A stretch of DNA of 64,000 bases from Prochlorococcus sp. AG-449-G23 (GCA_003209585.1 QCQJ01000007.1:1-64000), one strand, 5' to 3'. Positions 6,933 to 14,764 are shown, counted from the first letter of the stretch. Program-made: numbers and translations. Notes: generated from the letters alone by a model not told the origin.

Positions 6933-7084
6933 TGATCTTCTTTTGGATTTAGGAAAGGTCTTATTTTATTTTTTAGTTCACTAAGTGGCTTTTCAATAAA
7001 ATCAGGTTTTTTTAAGACTGCAAGAAAAATCCATCCTGCACTAATAGCAAGAACCATCCCTAGATAGGCAAAACCATAAATCAT
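6929..7084 (-). CDS. Small membrane protein
   Basis: A 51-residue ORF not in the track. Residues 3-24 are a membrane helix (GFAYLGMVLAISAGWIFLAV), then 'KKPDFIEKPLSELKNKIRPF'. Stop overlaps the start of the 6507-6932 gene. The pair probably forms an operon, possibly with 7109-7273 upstream. Function unknown. Confidence 0.55.
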   Translation of the reverse strand: MIYGFAYLGMVLAISAGWIFLAVLKKPDFIEKPLSELKNKIRPFLNPKEDQ

Positions 7085-7108
7085 AAGTTCTTTAGTTAAT
7101 TTGTTTTT

Positions 7109-7273
7109 TTATGATGCTTGTTTTTTGACTCCTAAAGCTGGTTTAATGTTTTCTTCTTCTTTAACCTTTTCCTTAATGATTAATTTATTTTCGGTTCTTC
7201 CAAAATCATCTTTGCCTGCAATAAAGAAAATAAGTGCACTAATAAAAAAAAGTGCAAAAAGCAAAACTTCCAT
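7109..7273 (-). CDS. Small membrane protein with charged tail
   Basis: A 54-residue ORF read by hand: an N-terminal helix (MEVLLFALFFISALIFFIAG) then 'KDDFGRTENKL' and a Lys/Glu-rich tail. The gap to the next minus-strand gene is 24 bases, so this is probably first in a three-gene operon. No family recognised. Confidence 0.5.
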   Translation of the reverse strand: MEVLLFALFFISALIFFIAGKDDFGRTENKLIIKEKVKEEENIKPALGVKKQAS

Positions 7274-7625
7274 TTGTTAATACCATTTAATTAAATCCAA
7301 ATTAGTTTAGAGGTCTAATTTTAATCAACATCAAATAATACAACTCACGGTAAATTTAGTTCAATCAAATTAAAAATATATAATTCTTTAATATCAATCT
7401 ATTTAAATATTTAATAACCTAAAAGTGTTATTTATTTTACTATTGGAAACATTTTTAAAGGATTATTTTTGTGATAATTAATTTTGATATGCATCATTTT
7501 AATTACAATCTACTCATTTAATCTTTATATTTAAGGATGCTTTTTTCTTCTTTATTTTATAAATTTTGAACTTGAATTAATCTTTAAAAATATTTATGGT
7601 TATTTAGTAATTAAATTTATAGAAC
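7274..7625. other. Divergent intergenic region
   Basis: No gene seen. The stretch is over 75% A+T and lies between divergent gene sets, so it must contain promoters for both, but no clear -35/-10 pair or hairpin stands out. Confidence 0.4.
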
Positions 7626-7841
7626 ATGATGGGAACAATCAAAGATCCAACTTTATTTCTACTTTTGAGTAGTGTTGGAATTTTACTATTTGGCTCAATA
7701 GGATATGGGATTTATACAACAGTTGGACCATCTTCATATAAGTTAAGAGACACAATTAAAGAGCATGCAAGGATGCACGAATTGGGTATTGCGCATGGTC
7801 ACAATCATCACAACCATAATGAATCAGAACATATTCAATGA
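7626..7841 (+). CDS. Membrane protein with His-rich tail
   Basis: A 71-residue protein (70 if the second ATG is used). Residues 8-30 form a membrane helix. The C-terminus carries repeated histidines ('HARMHELGIAHGHNHHNHNE'), a typical pattern for binding Zn, Cu or Ni. It is followed nine bases later by another small membrane gene. Metal sensing, storage or transport assistance is plausible but unproven. Confidence 0.7.
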   Translation: MMGTIKDPTLFLLLSSVGILLFGSIGYGIYTTVGPSSYKLRDTIKEHARMHELGIAHGHNHHNHNESEHIQ

Positions 7842-7850
7842 GAAATATAA

Positions 7851-7988
7851 ATGTATTTATATTTTTTTGATTCAGAATTAACAACTGAATTCTTCTTTAT
7901 TGCAATCCTTTCTGGAGCATTATTATCATTCTTTATTTTTCTAATATTTTGGTTGACTAATCAAAATGCAATTTTTAAAAAGCAATAA
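7851..7988 (+). CDS. Small single-helix membrane protein
   Basis: A 45-residue ORF: MYLYFFDSELTTEFF, then a long helix (AILSGALLSFFIFLIFWL) and a short basic tail. It starts nine bases after the His-rich gene, likely the same operon. No known family. Confidence 0.5.
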   Translation: MYLYFFDSELTTEFFFIAILSGALLSFFIFLIFWLTNQNAIFKKQ

Positions 7989-8147
7989 AGTTACTTTTGA
8001 AAATTAGAAAACGTCGATATGAAGTTTTAAGGAACTAAAAATTGCTACATTTTTACTACATTTCTGTATATGATGAATCATTTTATACAGTTATTACTCG
8101 AAGTCTATTTACATAAAGTAATATTTAAATATTAATTCTTAATCTTG

Positions 8148-8264
8148 ATGGACTCAAATAAAGATATTCTCAACAGAGCCATAGGAAGACCAGCAATGAT
8201 GGCTTTCATGATCTTAGTGGGAACATATTTAACAACCGGTCAACTTATCCCTGGTGTTTATTAA
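8148..8264 (+). CDS. hli: Hli-like protein, degenerate motif
   Basis: A 38-residue protein clearly of the Hli family by its second half (MMAFMILVGTYLTTGQLIPG), but the usual AE-x2-NGR is replaced by 'LNRAIGRPAMMAF', so the conserved chlorophyll-ligand Glu is missing. It may have lost pigment binding at that site or work only as a partner of the next Hli, whose ATG overlaps its stop. Upstream 'TTTACATAAAGTAATATT' is an incomplete version of the HLR1-containing region of the other hli genes. Confidence 0.85.
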   Translation: MDSNKDILNRAIGRPAMMAFMILVGTYLTTGQLIPGVY

Positions 8265-8407
8265 TGGAAAATAAAAATCAATCAAGAAATATTGATCCTC
8301 AAAAAATAAGAGCTGAGAATTTAAATGGAAAATTTGCTCTTGTTGGTCTAATTGCTCTTGTTGGAGCATACATAACAACTGGTCAAATTGTACCTGGAAT
8401 CATTTAA
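8264..8407 (+). CDS. hli: High-light-inducible protein
   Basis: A 47-residue Hli protein: polar N-terminus, then 'AENLNGKFALVGLIALVGAY' and 'TTGQIVPGII'. Here ExxNGK stands for the usual ExxNGR and FAL for FAM, so it is a mildly diverged member. Coupled to the preceding gene by TAATG and followed by a terminator 27 bases on, giving a two-gene operon. Confidence 0.9.
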   Translation: MENKNQSRNIDPQKIRAENLNGKFALVGLIALVGAYITTGQIVPGII

Positions 8408-8433
8408 TTTTTTTTTAACGAATGTTTTCTTTG

Positions 8434-8466
8434 AGCCAGCTAGTAGTGATACAGGCTGGCTTTTTT
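8434..8466 (+). terminator. Terminator with conserved loop
   Basis: AGCCAGC (8434-8440) pairs with GCTGGCT (8455-8461), loop TAGTAGTGATACAG, then a T-run. The same loop with a compensating stem change occurs at 28273-28304. Confidence 0.8.
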
Positions 8467-8573
8467 GCTGAAGAAATTTATGTGGTTTAGTGATAAGTTT
8501 TACATGAAAAGTTCGAATGAGGTTCGACTGGAATTTTTTGTAAAGAATTAATTTTTTACCTCTTTTATAGAGC

Positions 8574-8756
8574 TTATTGTTGCGGTTGATCTTGTATTTT
8601 CTTTAGTTTTTCGTATTCAACGTGCAGAACACCTAGACGCCAAGCATCTTTCAATCCTTTTACACCGCCAATTAATAGCTTTGCATCAGCAGGTGAATGT
8701 GACTTCATGTTCAAGAAATCTTTTTGCCAAGATTTATCATTCCATTTATTAGTCAT
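8574..8756 (-). CDS. Hypothetical 60-residue soluble protein
   Basis: A lysine-rich protein with 'DAKLLIGGVKGLKDAWRLGV' in the middle and a Gln-rich end. No membrane helix and no named domain. It is the third gene of a minus-strand set (8850-9008, 8770-8853, 8574-8756) with overlaps or short gaps, so probably made together with two small membrane proteins. Confidence 0.6.
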   Translation of the reverse strand: MTNKWNDKSWQKDFLNMKSHSPADAKLLIGGVKGLKDAWRLGVLHVEYEKLKKIQDQPQQ

Positions 8757-8769
8757 TCAATTTATTCCT

Positions 8770-8853
8770 TTAGTAATGCCAAAGTAACCAAAATAATCCA
8801 CAGCCATAAATAATCCCTGTGGTTACTATTACTGGCATTAGTATTTTTTTCAT
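8770..8853 (-). CDS. Very small membrane peptide
   Basis: A 27-residue ORF that is almost a single helix (MPVIVTTGIIYGCGLFWLLW). Its ATG overlaps the stop of the upstream gene (ATGA), and the next gene starts 13 bases downstream. Coupling is the main evidence that it is real. Confidence 0.45.
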   Translation of the reverse strand: MKKILMPVIVTTGIIYGCGLFWLLWHY

Positions 8854-9008
8854 TTAATTAAAAATCTACCCATATCATTCATGAAAAACCAAATTGCGAT
8901 TGAAAGATTTAATAATACTGTGATAGAAATGGATATTATTAAAAACTTTTTACCAACTCCTGATTGATTTGCATCTTTACCGGCAACTGAAATCGACTCA
9001 AGTTTCAT
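8850..9008 (-). CDS. Small membrane protein (GKKF...IWFF type)
   Basis: A 52-residue protein: a polar start, 'GVGKKFLI', a helix, then 'LNLSIAIWFFMND'. The G-K-K-F...L-N...I-W-F-F arrangement recurs in the gene at 27238-27366, suggesting a paralogue. It is preceded at about 30 bases by the AGATCGACTGTCAATC element, and leads a three-gene operon. Function unknown. Confidence 0.55.
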   Translation of the reverse strand: MKLESISVAGKDANQSGVGKKFLIISISITVLLNLSIAIWFFMNDMGRFLIK

Positions 9009-9038
9009 ATCAAAAAGGTACTAACTGCAGATTATTCT

Positions 9039-9054
9039 AGATCGACTGTCAATC
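9039..9054 (-). promoter_or_regulatory. Recurrent AGATCGACTGTCAATC element
   Basis: An exact 16-base match to copies at 6005-6020 and 18104-18119. On the minus strand it reads GATTGACAGTCGATCT followed by AGAAT, which could be a TAnnnT-type -10 box, about 30 bases before the operon at 9008. Confidence 0.5.
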
Positions 9055-9137
9055 AATATTAAAGATGTTAAAAAATTAGCTTTTATAATATTTCCTAAGA
9101 TATTTAATACTAAACTTCATTGACTTATTAATTAATT

Positions 9138-9350
9138 TTGAATCACTTTATTTCTTTTATTCCTTTTCTTTTTATTTCAATTCTTTCATTAAGTTGTTCT
9201 AATAAACCTGTTGAAAAAGAAATGAAAATGCCAATGCTATTTGATACGAAGGAACAGGCTGAAAAAGAAGCTTATAAGTTTGGGTGTGAAGGAGCCCATC
9301 AAATGGGAGATAAATGGATGCCTTGCAATATGCATAAACATAATCATTAG
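9138..9350 (+). CDS. DUF3721-domain lipoprotein
   Basis: A 70-residue protein with a TTG start. The N-terminus is a lipoprotein signal ending in a lipobox (LSLSC), so the mature protein starts at Cys20 and should be lipid-anchored. The rest, 'PMLFDTKEQAEKEAYKFGCE' and 'GDKWMPCNMHKHNH', is the DUF3721 pattern found in cyanobacteria. Cys and His residues near the end suggest metal binding. It sits between two repeat elements with no operon partner. Confidence 0.82.
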   Translation: MNHFISFIPFLFISILSLSCSNKPVEKEMKMPMLFDTKEQAEKEAYKFGCEGAHQMGDKWMPCNMHKHNH

Positions 9351-9375
9351 AAAGGAGTAAATTTCCTCTTATTTT

Positions 9376-9575
9376 AGATAAATTTCAATCAGCTAAAAGT
9401 TTGAATAAAGTTTGAATAAAAAATCAAGAATCCTTGAGAACCCAGTTATAGATAGTCGCGCTCACTTTTCAATAGTCAGTAATTTATTTCATCCATCTCA
9501 GAGATTTTAAAAGCTTTTAGTAGGTGTTATTCAAACTTTTTGGGTATAAATTCATTATCAGTCAATTCTTCAATT
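9376..9575. repeat. Dispersed island repeat, copy 3
   Basis: Begins with a decayed form of the 16-base element (AGATAAATTTCAATC), then the same tandem 'AGTTTGAATAA' pair as copy 2, 'AATCCTTGAGAACCCA', 'CTCACTTTTCAATAGTCAGT' and 'CTTTTTGGGTATAAATTCAT'. The EVE-start block is more eroded than in copy 1. Confidence 0.7.
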
Positions 9576-9681
9576 TATTAAAGGATGAAGTTAATATCGT
9601 TTCAGAAAACTATAAATAATAAATTGTTTTTTTTAAGATTAACGTTATTTTAAAAATATTAATTTAAATAAGTATAAATTC

Positions 9682-10974
9682 ATGAATCTTTTTAAAATCT
9701 CATTAGCTACATCGGCTTTTTTAACTCTTTGGATGCCCAAAGCGTTAGTAGCATCTGAAGTAGATTTTAAAGAGATTAAACTTTATTCCCAAGGAGATAC
9801 TGAAAAAAAAGAATTTAATAGTAAAACTTTTTCTAATGAAATTGACTCAATCGAAGAAAGCATTGCAAATAGAGAACCTGAAATTAGAGACTTTGAGGCA
9901 GGAAGTTTTTCTGAGACAACCATTTTGAGTGGAGCAGCTCATTTCCAAATTGGGGCTGTGGAACAAGGAGCCGCTACTGAAGCTGTGACTGCCACCTATT
10001 CTTATGACTTGGATATGAACACAACTTTTACGGGTGAAGATAATTTGTATGTTGGAATTGAAACTGGTAGTGATTCTATAGCTGTCGATTTTGCTACAGA
10101 TAATTCAGGTGGTGGGGATGATGTTTTAAATATCACTTCTATGTATTATCAATTTCCCTTGGGAGATTACGAGGTAGCGATTGGCCCCAAACTTGATAAT
10201 GATGATTTATTGCCAACCACGACCTCTAAGTATTCTGATTCTTTTTTCTTCGGTAGCCAATACGCTTTACCAGTTAATTACTATGTACTAAATTCCACTG
10301 GCGCAGGCATTGCAGTTGCGAGAACTCTTGACAATGGATGGAACTTTTCTGGAAGTTTAATAGGAACAGGTGCAATATCAAATGCTGGCTTTCTGACTAA
10401 TGAAGGTGCAGATGTCCTAACTCTTTCACTTGGATATGATTCAGAGAAAAATTACGGGGGAGGGATAATCTGGACTGACCAAGATTCGGCTTGTGGTGTA
10501 ATAAGTTCTTTCGCAGCAGATATTTGTACTCAAATTACATCTTTAATTGGTGTAGATGAAAGTATGAATACTACTTCAATTGGGGGGTATTGGATCCCTA
10601 ATGGAGGTAAAAATACTATTAGTGCAACTACGAATCTTATTGATATAGAGGCTCCAGGCATTGATATTGATTTTTTAGCAGATTTTCAAATTGCATTAGA
10701 TAGAGAAATGGGCAATGGAGTATTTTCTGCATCTTGGAAAACTTTTCCATTTGTAAGAGTTCCAGACTTAAATGTGGCATCAGTAAAAGGCGATGATTTA
10801 GGAAGTTTTGTAGAGTTTTACTATACATATAATGTAAATGATTCATTTCAAATAAAACCTGGAGTGTCATTCGCTCTTCCAACAAATCATGCAAGTACCA
10901 CTACTACTGACGACCTTGCCTTTTATCTCTTAGATAGAACAGCAGTTGGATTAGAGGCTTCGTTTAAATTCTAA
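9682..10974 (+). CDS. Outer-membrane porin-like protein
   Basis: A 430-residue protein with a signal peptide (MNLFKISLATSAFLTLWMPK..LVAS) and a long body of alternating beta strands rich in Gly, Asp, Ser and Thr. It ends in Phe after an amphipathic strand (VGLEASFKF), as beta-barrel outer-membrane proteins do. It resembles cyanobacterial Som/OprB-like porins, but the usual N-terminal SLH domain is not evident; instead there is an acidic linker (residues 25-75). It most likely passes small solutes across the outer membrane. It stands alone, downstream of repeat copy 3. Confidence 0.75.
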   Translation: MNLFKISLATSAFLTLWMPKALVASEVDFKEIKLYSQGDTEKKEFNSKTFSNEIDSIEESIANREPEIRDFEAGSFSETTILSGAAHFQIGAVEQGAATEAVTATYSYDLDMNTTFTGEDNLYVGIETGSDSIAVDFATDNSGGGDDVLNITSMYYQFPLGDYEVAIGPKLDNDDLLPTTTSKYSDSFFFGSQYALPVNYYVLNSTGAGIAVARTLDNGWNFSGSLIGTGAISNAGFLTNEGADVLTLSLGYDSEKNYGGGIIWTDQDSACGVISSFAADICTQITSLIGVDESMNTTSIGGYWIPNGGKNTISATTNLIDIEAPGIDIDFLADFQIALDREMGNGVFSASWKTFPFVRVPDLNVASVKGDDLGSFVEFYYTYNVNDSFQIKPGVSFALPTNHASTTTTDDLAFYLLDRTAVGLEASFKF

Positions 10975-11004
10975 ATTTTATTTTTTATTTTAATTTAAGA
11001 AGTC

Positions 11005-11295
11005 TTATTCAATTATTACAGCAGAACCAGAACAAACATTCACACTAAACCACTTCATTGTGGACCAAGTAGATTCTTGATATGTACCAGCAGCAATACT
11101 TACAAAACAATCATTCTCATACCAACTTCTGTAACTGATATTTGCTCCCGTTCCTTTTAATCTATTTTCTAAGCCTTTTCCATATTTTTTAATAACAAGA
11201 TTTATAGCTTCATACTCAATTTCTCTTTGCTTTTCATCAGCAAAACCTTCTATGGTTATAAAAAAAAGGATTGATGCAATAATTAAACGTGTCAT
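11005..11295 (-). CDS. Hypothetical exported protein
   Basis: A 96-residue protein with a signal peptide (MTRLIIASILFFITIEGFA, cut before DEKQ). The mature part has two cysteines (NDC and NVC) that may form a disulphide and a pattern of beta strands near the end. It follows 11311-11601 by 15 bases, so the two are probably co-transcribed. No family recognised. Confidence 0.65.
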   Translation of the reverse strand: MTRLIIASILFFITIEGFADEKQREIEYEAINLVIKKYGKGLENRLKGTGANISYRSWYENDCFVSIAAGTYQESTWSTMKWFSVNVCSGSAVIIE

Positions 11296-11310
11296 TTAGT
11301 CTTCTGTTTT

Positions 11311-11601
11311 TTATATGTAGCTAATTTCATATCGAATAATTAAATTTTTAAAATCTTCAACTCTTTTTTGTCCATTATCTAATGGTCTTGAGGAATCAAG
11401 AACGGCTGCACAACATAATTGCCAACAAGATTCTTCATCTAGGTCTAATTTATTACATATATTTTTTGGGGCTTTGATAACTGTATTTATTTCTGCAATA
11501 TGTTGGGTAGTTTCCCATAATTCTCCTTCAAGAAAGTCCAGTTCCATACTTGATAATAATTCTGTAGCTACGTAATCCTTTATTAGCTCAGTTAATTCCA
11601 C
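11311..11601 (-). CDS. Hypothetical helical cytosolic protein
   Basis: A 96-residue acidic, helical protein: 'LLSSMELDFLEGELWETTQH' near the start and 'ICNKLDLDEESCWQLCCAAV' in the middle, with four cysteines. No signal peptide. It lies upstream of the exported 96-residue protein in the same direction. A terminator-like hairpin and a form of the recurrent element lie 60-100 bases upstream. Function unknown. Confidence 0.6.
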   Translation of the reverse strand: MELTELIKDYVATELLSSMELDFLEGELWETTQHIAEINTVIKAPKNICNKLDLDEESCWQLCCAAVLDSSRPLDNGQKRVEDFKNLIIRYEISYI

Positions 11602-11660
11602 AATATTTTTTGATGTAAAAGAAGTTTAATAATCTGTTTTTATTTAGAGAGTAAGATAAA

Positions 11661-11700
11661 AAAGGAGCAATTAGCTCCTTTTTTTAGATCGACTGTTCAT
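11661..11700. terminator. Hairpin plus recurrent element
   Basis: AAGGAGC/GCTCCTT perfect 7-bp stem with AATTA loop and T-run, followed by AGATCGACTGTTCAT. It lies 3' of the cupin gene (11710) and 5' of the 11601 gene, so on the minus strand it can end the first and precede the second. Confidence 0.6.
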
Positions 11701-11709
11701 AAGGTTTAT

Positions 11710-12135
11710 TTATTCTTCAGGATTCAGTGAAGGGACACCTTCTGCTGAAGCCACGGCAACCCACATAACTGCTGAAGAATCACCACTATTAGCCATTGTA
11801 TGTGCAGGAGTATTTGCTGAGAGAACAAATGAATCTCCTTCCTTAAAGGTTTTACTAATTCCTGTTTTTTCAGCAAGAGTTAATTCACCACTTTCAATAT
11901 GACCTAACAAAGGTACAGGATGAGAATGCATTGGTATAGTTGCTCCATTTTCAACTTCTACTCTAATCAAACGCATTTCAGCTTTTCCTTTTGGATACTT
12001 AAAATTATCTCCATCAATATTTTCTGAAGAGGTGAAGATTTCTTGTACATCAACGGGAGATTCTGCAGCTATAGAAATGCTTGGATTGATAAGCATTAAT
12101 GCAAAAGCTAATGCGATTAATAAATTTTTGATCAT
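11710..12135 (-). CDS. Exported cupin-domain protein
   Basis: A 141-residue protein with a signal peptide (MIKNLLIALAFALMLINPSISIAA) and one cupin domain: motif 1 'IPMHSHPVPLLGHIESGELT' with metal-binding His residues, and motif 2 'EGDSFVLSANTPAHTMANSG'. Small exported cupins of this type usually bind a metal and a small ligand in the periplasm; the substrate is unknown. It is separated from neighbours by the 11661 hairpin on one side and about 180 bases on the other, so it is probably a single transcript. Confidence 0.8.
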   Translation of the reverse strand: MIKNLLIALAFALMLINPSISIAAESPVDVQEIFTSSENIDGDNFKYPKGKAEMRLIRVEVENGATIPMHSHPVPLLGHIESGELTLAEKTGISKTFKEGDSFVLSANTPAHTMANSGDSSAVMWVAVASAEGVPSLNPEE

Positions 12136-12313
12136 AAATTTGAATTTCTAAAAGTTGTTTAGTCTTATAGTATTTATTTTTTAAATATCTGTCAGTACTT
12201 AATAAAAGTTTTTAAGTTATTTTTATCGAACGCCAATTACTAAAAAGTTTGACTATTTAATGTCTATAAATTATTAATGCAGAAACTGATAAAAATATTT
12301 CTCAAGAATTTTG

Positions 12314-13030
12314 TTAATTGAATTCTTTCATCAATAAATTCCAACCAACTAATGATGCATTTTTATCAAAGGATTCTCTTCCCTCACACATAAAGCCATG
12401 ATCAGCACCTGGAACTTCAACATATATAAATCTTTCTTTTAATGGATCTATTATTTTAAATCTTTTTTCTATTTCTAATCTTTCTTTTAAGGGAATTAAA
12501 TCATCTGAAGAACCGCAAATAAAATTTATTTTTCCAGAAACTTTTTCAAGTAAATCTATAGGTGCAAAATTAGTATCTGTTCTTGGCGCCGTAACTCCTG
12601 CCCCATAAAAACAAAATGAACTTTCTATTCCTTGTAATGAAGAAGCGATAAGTGCTGCATGACCCCCAAAACAAAATCCAATAATTGAGATTTTCTTTTC
12701 TGGATATTTTTCTTTAACCCAATTTATAGCTGCAGAAACATCTTTAATAATATTTTTTGAAGTGGTCAAATTTTTATGATGCCTTCCTAATTTCAAGTCT
12801 TCTTCTCTGTATGATAAATCCAATTTTGGAGCTGTTCTTCCAAAAAGAGGTAAGGCTAATACAGGGACATTTTGTTTGGCTAATTTTTCAGAAAAACTTC
12901 TTATCCAATTATTTATCCCAAATACTTCTGGTAAAATTATTGATATATATTCACACTCAATAACTGAATCTACCCACCAACATCTAAGAGGTAAATCATC
13001 ACTATAAACGATTGTCCATTGACCTTTCAT
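12314..13030 (-). CDS. Dienelactone hydrolase family protein
   Basis: A 238-residue alpha/beta hydrolase. The nucleophile elbow is 'GFCFGGH' (Cys nucleophile, as in dienelactone hydrolases), the acid is in 'GSSDDLIPL' and the His in 'GADHGFMCEGR'. The order and spacing fit the family and the length is normal. Such enzymes hydrolyse lactones or esters in the cytosol; the substrate here is unknown. A degenerate copy of the recurrent element lies 33-73 bases upstream. Confidence 0.88.
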   Translation of the reverse strand: MKGQWTIVYSDDLPLRCWWVDSVIECEYISIILPEVFGINNWIRSFSEKLAKQNVPVLALPLFGRTAPKLDLSYREEDLKLGRHHKNLTTSKNIIKDVSAAINWVKEKYPEKKISIIGFCFGGHAALIASSLQGIESSFCFYGAGVTAPRTDTNFAPIDLLEKVSGKINFICGSSDDLIPLKERLEIEKRFKIIDPLKERFIYVEVPGADHGFMCEGRESFDKNASLVGWNLLMKEFN

Positions 13031-13062
13031 ACGTTTTTTTATTTTAAAATTTTGTCAGAAAA

Positions 13063-13103
13063 AATAAGGTTTGTATCCCTCTTAGTTTAGATCGAATGTC
13101 AAT
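13063..13103 (-). promoter_or_regulatory. Recurrent upstream element, diverged
   Basis: On the minus strand: ATTGACATTCGATCTAAACT followed by an imperfect AGAGGG/CCTTAT hairpin remnant, about 35-75 bases before the dienelactone hydrolase ATG. It matches the elements at 18079-18119 and 11661-11700. Confidence 0.4.
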
Positions 13104-13342
13104 ATAAATTTTTCTTATTTTTTTTATAAATTAAATCTTAAATTAGGTAGAGAATCTTATATAAGAATTGTTTTTATATAAGTTATATAAATCAAATTAA
13201 GTAGTCGTTATTACTAATAAAATGGACCTGTTTTTAAATGCATATTTTTGTCCTTGGAAACCTCCTAAAACATACTTTTTCTTGAAATAAAGATTGACAA
13301 GACAATTATTAAAAAAACTTCTATAAAACATTAGTTTCTTAT

Positions 13343-13657
13343 ATGAATATGTTTTTAAACAACAATACTCGTTTAAAAATTAAGGATATTGTTAAAAGGA
13401 TTTCACTAGATGAACCTGTTTTATTGGAGGAAAGAATTTATGTAGAAAAGTTTTCAAAACATAATTCAACTATATGGACATGGCTTAAGAAAGCTAACAG
13501 CTTGAGAAGATATGGGAAACAAAATTCAGATGGTATAAATGGACTAATTCAGAATCTTGGACTTGATGGTTTAGAAACTGAAAATCACTTTGATCCCCAA
13601 AATGATGATCTTGCTGATTGGTTTAGTGGGTCCCCTGATTGGGTGAGGAGGAGCTAA
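13343..13657 (+). CDS. Hypothetical protein
   Basis: A 104-residue soluble protein, basic in the N-terminal half (KIKDIVKRISL, then 'IWTWLKKANSLRRYGKQNSD') and acidic near the C-terminus ('DDLADWFSGSPDWVRRS'). No domain recognised. It runs alone, with 'GGAGGAGCTAATTGCCCCTT' across its stop codon, a sequence that resembles the hairpin arm of the recurrent leader element. Confidence 0.6.
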   Translation: MNMFLNNNTRLKIKDIVKRISLDEPVLLEERIYVEKFSKHNSTIWTWLKKANSLRRYGKQNSDGINGLIQNLGLDGLETENHFDPQNDDLADWFSGSPDWVRRS

Positions 13658-13714
13658 TTGCCCCTTGGATGAAAGTGATTCCGCTTTATTATTAAAAAAA
13701 ACTGAGAAAATATC

Positions 13715-13902
13715 TCAATAAAATAAATTTAAATCAATAATGAAAAAAGGAACTTCTTCAACTTTTATTGGCGAATAATTACAAAAGCCGAATTGCATAC
13801 ATTCCATTTGATCATCATTTAGTTTCCTTTTAAATGAAGATATATCAAGCCAATTATCGAATAGATTTTGAATTTTTTTTTAATAGGATTTCGGTAAGTC
13901 AT
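13715..13902 (-). pseudogene. Frameshifted DDQMECMQFG-family gene
   Basis: On the minus strand 'GAAGGTTAATT' precedes an ATG whose codons read M-T-Y-R-N-P-I-K-K-K like the start of 3086-3268 (MSCGNPYKH). After a run of nine A the frame is wrong. In the next frame the text resumes as IQNLFDNWLD... and 'LNDDQMECMQFGFCN', matching the paralogue to its end. One base added to the A-run would restore a full ORF. It is either a pseudogene or a product of slippage on the A-run. Confidence 0.6.
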
Positions 13903-14092
13903 AATTAACCTTCATGCTTCTAGAATTTTTTTAGTATTACTAATATAAAAAAAATCAAGAGTTTTAATACCTAAACATCAATTATTAATTAATAGGTTTT
14001 AAATATTTCACTATATTCATAATCAGTATTTCTGCTCTAGGAAATTTTAATCATAACCTCTAAGTTAGATCCACTGATTGAGGTTTGACTTC

Positions 14093-14209
14093 ATGAGTAC
14101 ATACAAAACGAAATACTTTAAAAAAAAAATCAACAATACTCATTGGTTAGATAAATTAATTAATCAACTTGAAAAAAAACGAAAGGAATTTGATCATGAA
14201 TACATTTAG
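14093..14209 (+). CDS. Micro-protein, WLD-LIN family
   Basis: A 38-residue basic ORF: MSTYKTKYFKKKINNTHWLD then 'KLINQLEKKRKEFDHEYI'. A relative with the same layout (MST-x-K, N-T-x-WLD-x-LIN) is at 14989-15105. Its 3' end overlaps the start of 14196-14360 by 14 bases, so the two are likely coupled. No membrane segment; probably one amphipathic helix. Function unknown. Confidence 0.5.
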   Translation: MSTYKTKYFKKKINNTHWLDKLINQLEKKRKEFDHEYI

Positions 14210-14360
14210 AAATAAATTCTTCAAAAATGAATTAGATCCTAAGTATGCTTTTTATGATTGTCTTCGTAGTTGCGAACTCAATAGTGCTTCTGAAAATTCT
14301 TTAGAAGAATGCATTCAATATTGTGATCTTAAACCATCATCAAAGAATCTCGAAGGCTAA
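14196..14360 (+). CDS. Twin-CX3C micro-protein
   Basis: The track starts at 14169; the ATG at 14196 (MNTFRNKFF) has GAAAGGAATTTGATC before it and fits better. The 54-residue product holds C-LRS-C, 12 residues, C-IQY-C, a twin CX3C pattern like 2084-2251 and 31836-31994 but with a longer spacer. The F/Y-x-C-[IL] start of the first pair is shared. It is translationally overlapped by the WLD-LIN micro-protein. No signal peptide. Function unknown. Confidence 0.6.
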   Translation: MNTFRNKFFKNELDPKYAFYDCLRSCELNSASENSLEECIQYCDLKPSSKNLEG

Positions 14361-14437
14361 AAATAAGAATTTAAACTCTATTCAAAAACTATTTTGTTGT
14401 CATAGAGTTTTTGTACAAATTTACGGAGGGAAATCTT

Positions 14438-14488
14438 ATTATTAACCTCAAAATTGAGCTACTTCTTCTAACTTTAGTTTTAATTTAG
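14438..14488 (+). pseudogene. Decayed MTNLG-family gene
   Basis: After 'ACGGAGGGAAATC' the frame reads I-I-N-L-K-I-E-L-L-L-L-T-L-V-L-I then TAG, lining up with M-T-N-L-G-L-E-L-L-I-L-T-V-L-L-I of 2885-3046. The start ATG is now ATT, and a stop cuts the helix short. Confidence 0.5.
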
Positions 14489-14656
14489 GAGCAATTCTTA
14501 AAGCTAACATTTTTTCAAAATCAGTAAAATAAATTCAATGTAAGAGATTATTTAGTAGTGAATCTTTAAGCAACCCATATTGTGTTTTTTATAAATTAAA
14601 TCCAAACTAATAACACTAAAACTAGAGTTTTAATTAAAAGTTAAGGTAAACCAAAT

Positions 14657-14764
14657 TTAAAAATAAGGTGTGTATGGAACTTCTGTTTTTAATGAATCGC
14701 CATAGTAACTTTCAGCTGACTTTACTAAGACCCAATAAATGAAATTTAGAAATGATTTTTCCAT
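14657..14764 (-). CDS. Micro-protein, MEK-NF-YW family
   Basis: A 35-residue ORF: MEKSFLNFIYWVLVKSAESY and a short end 'VPYTPYF'. Relative at 19284-19403 shares M-E-K, N-F-x-Y-W, S-A-E-S-x-Y-G-x-S and E-V-P. The hydrophobic first half could be a short membrane-associated helix. It is short and has no strong ribosome binding site, but conservation between two diverged copies supports it. Confidence 0.45.
   Translation of the reverse strand: MEKSFLNFIYWVLVKSAESYYGDSLKTEVPYTPYF

Noticed and set aside
10637-10894. 85-codon minus-strand ORF in the track
   Set aside because: Antisense shadow of the porin-like gene, which has signal peptide and barrel features.
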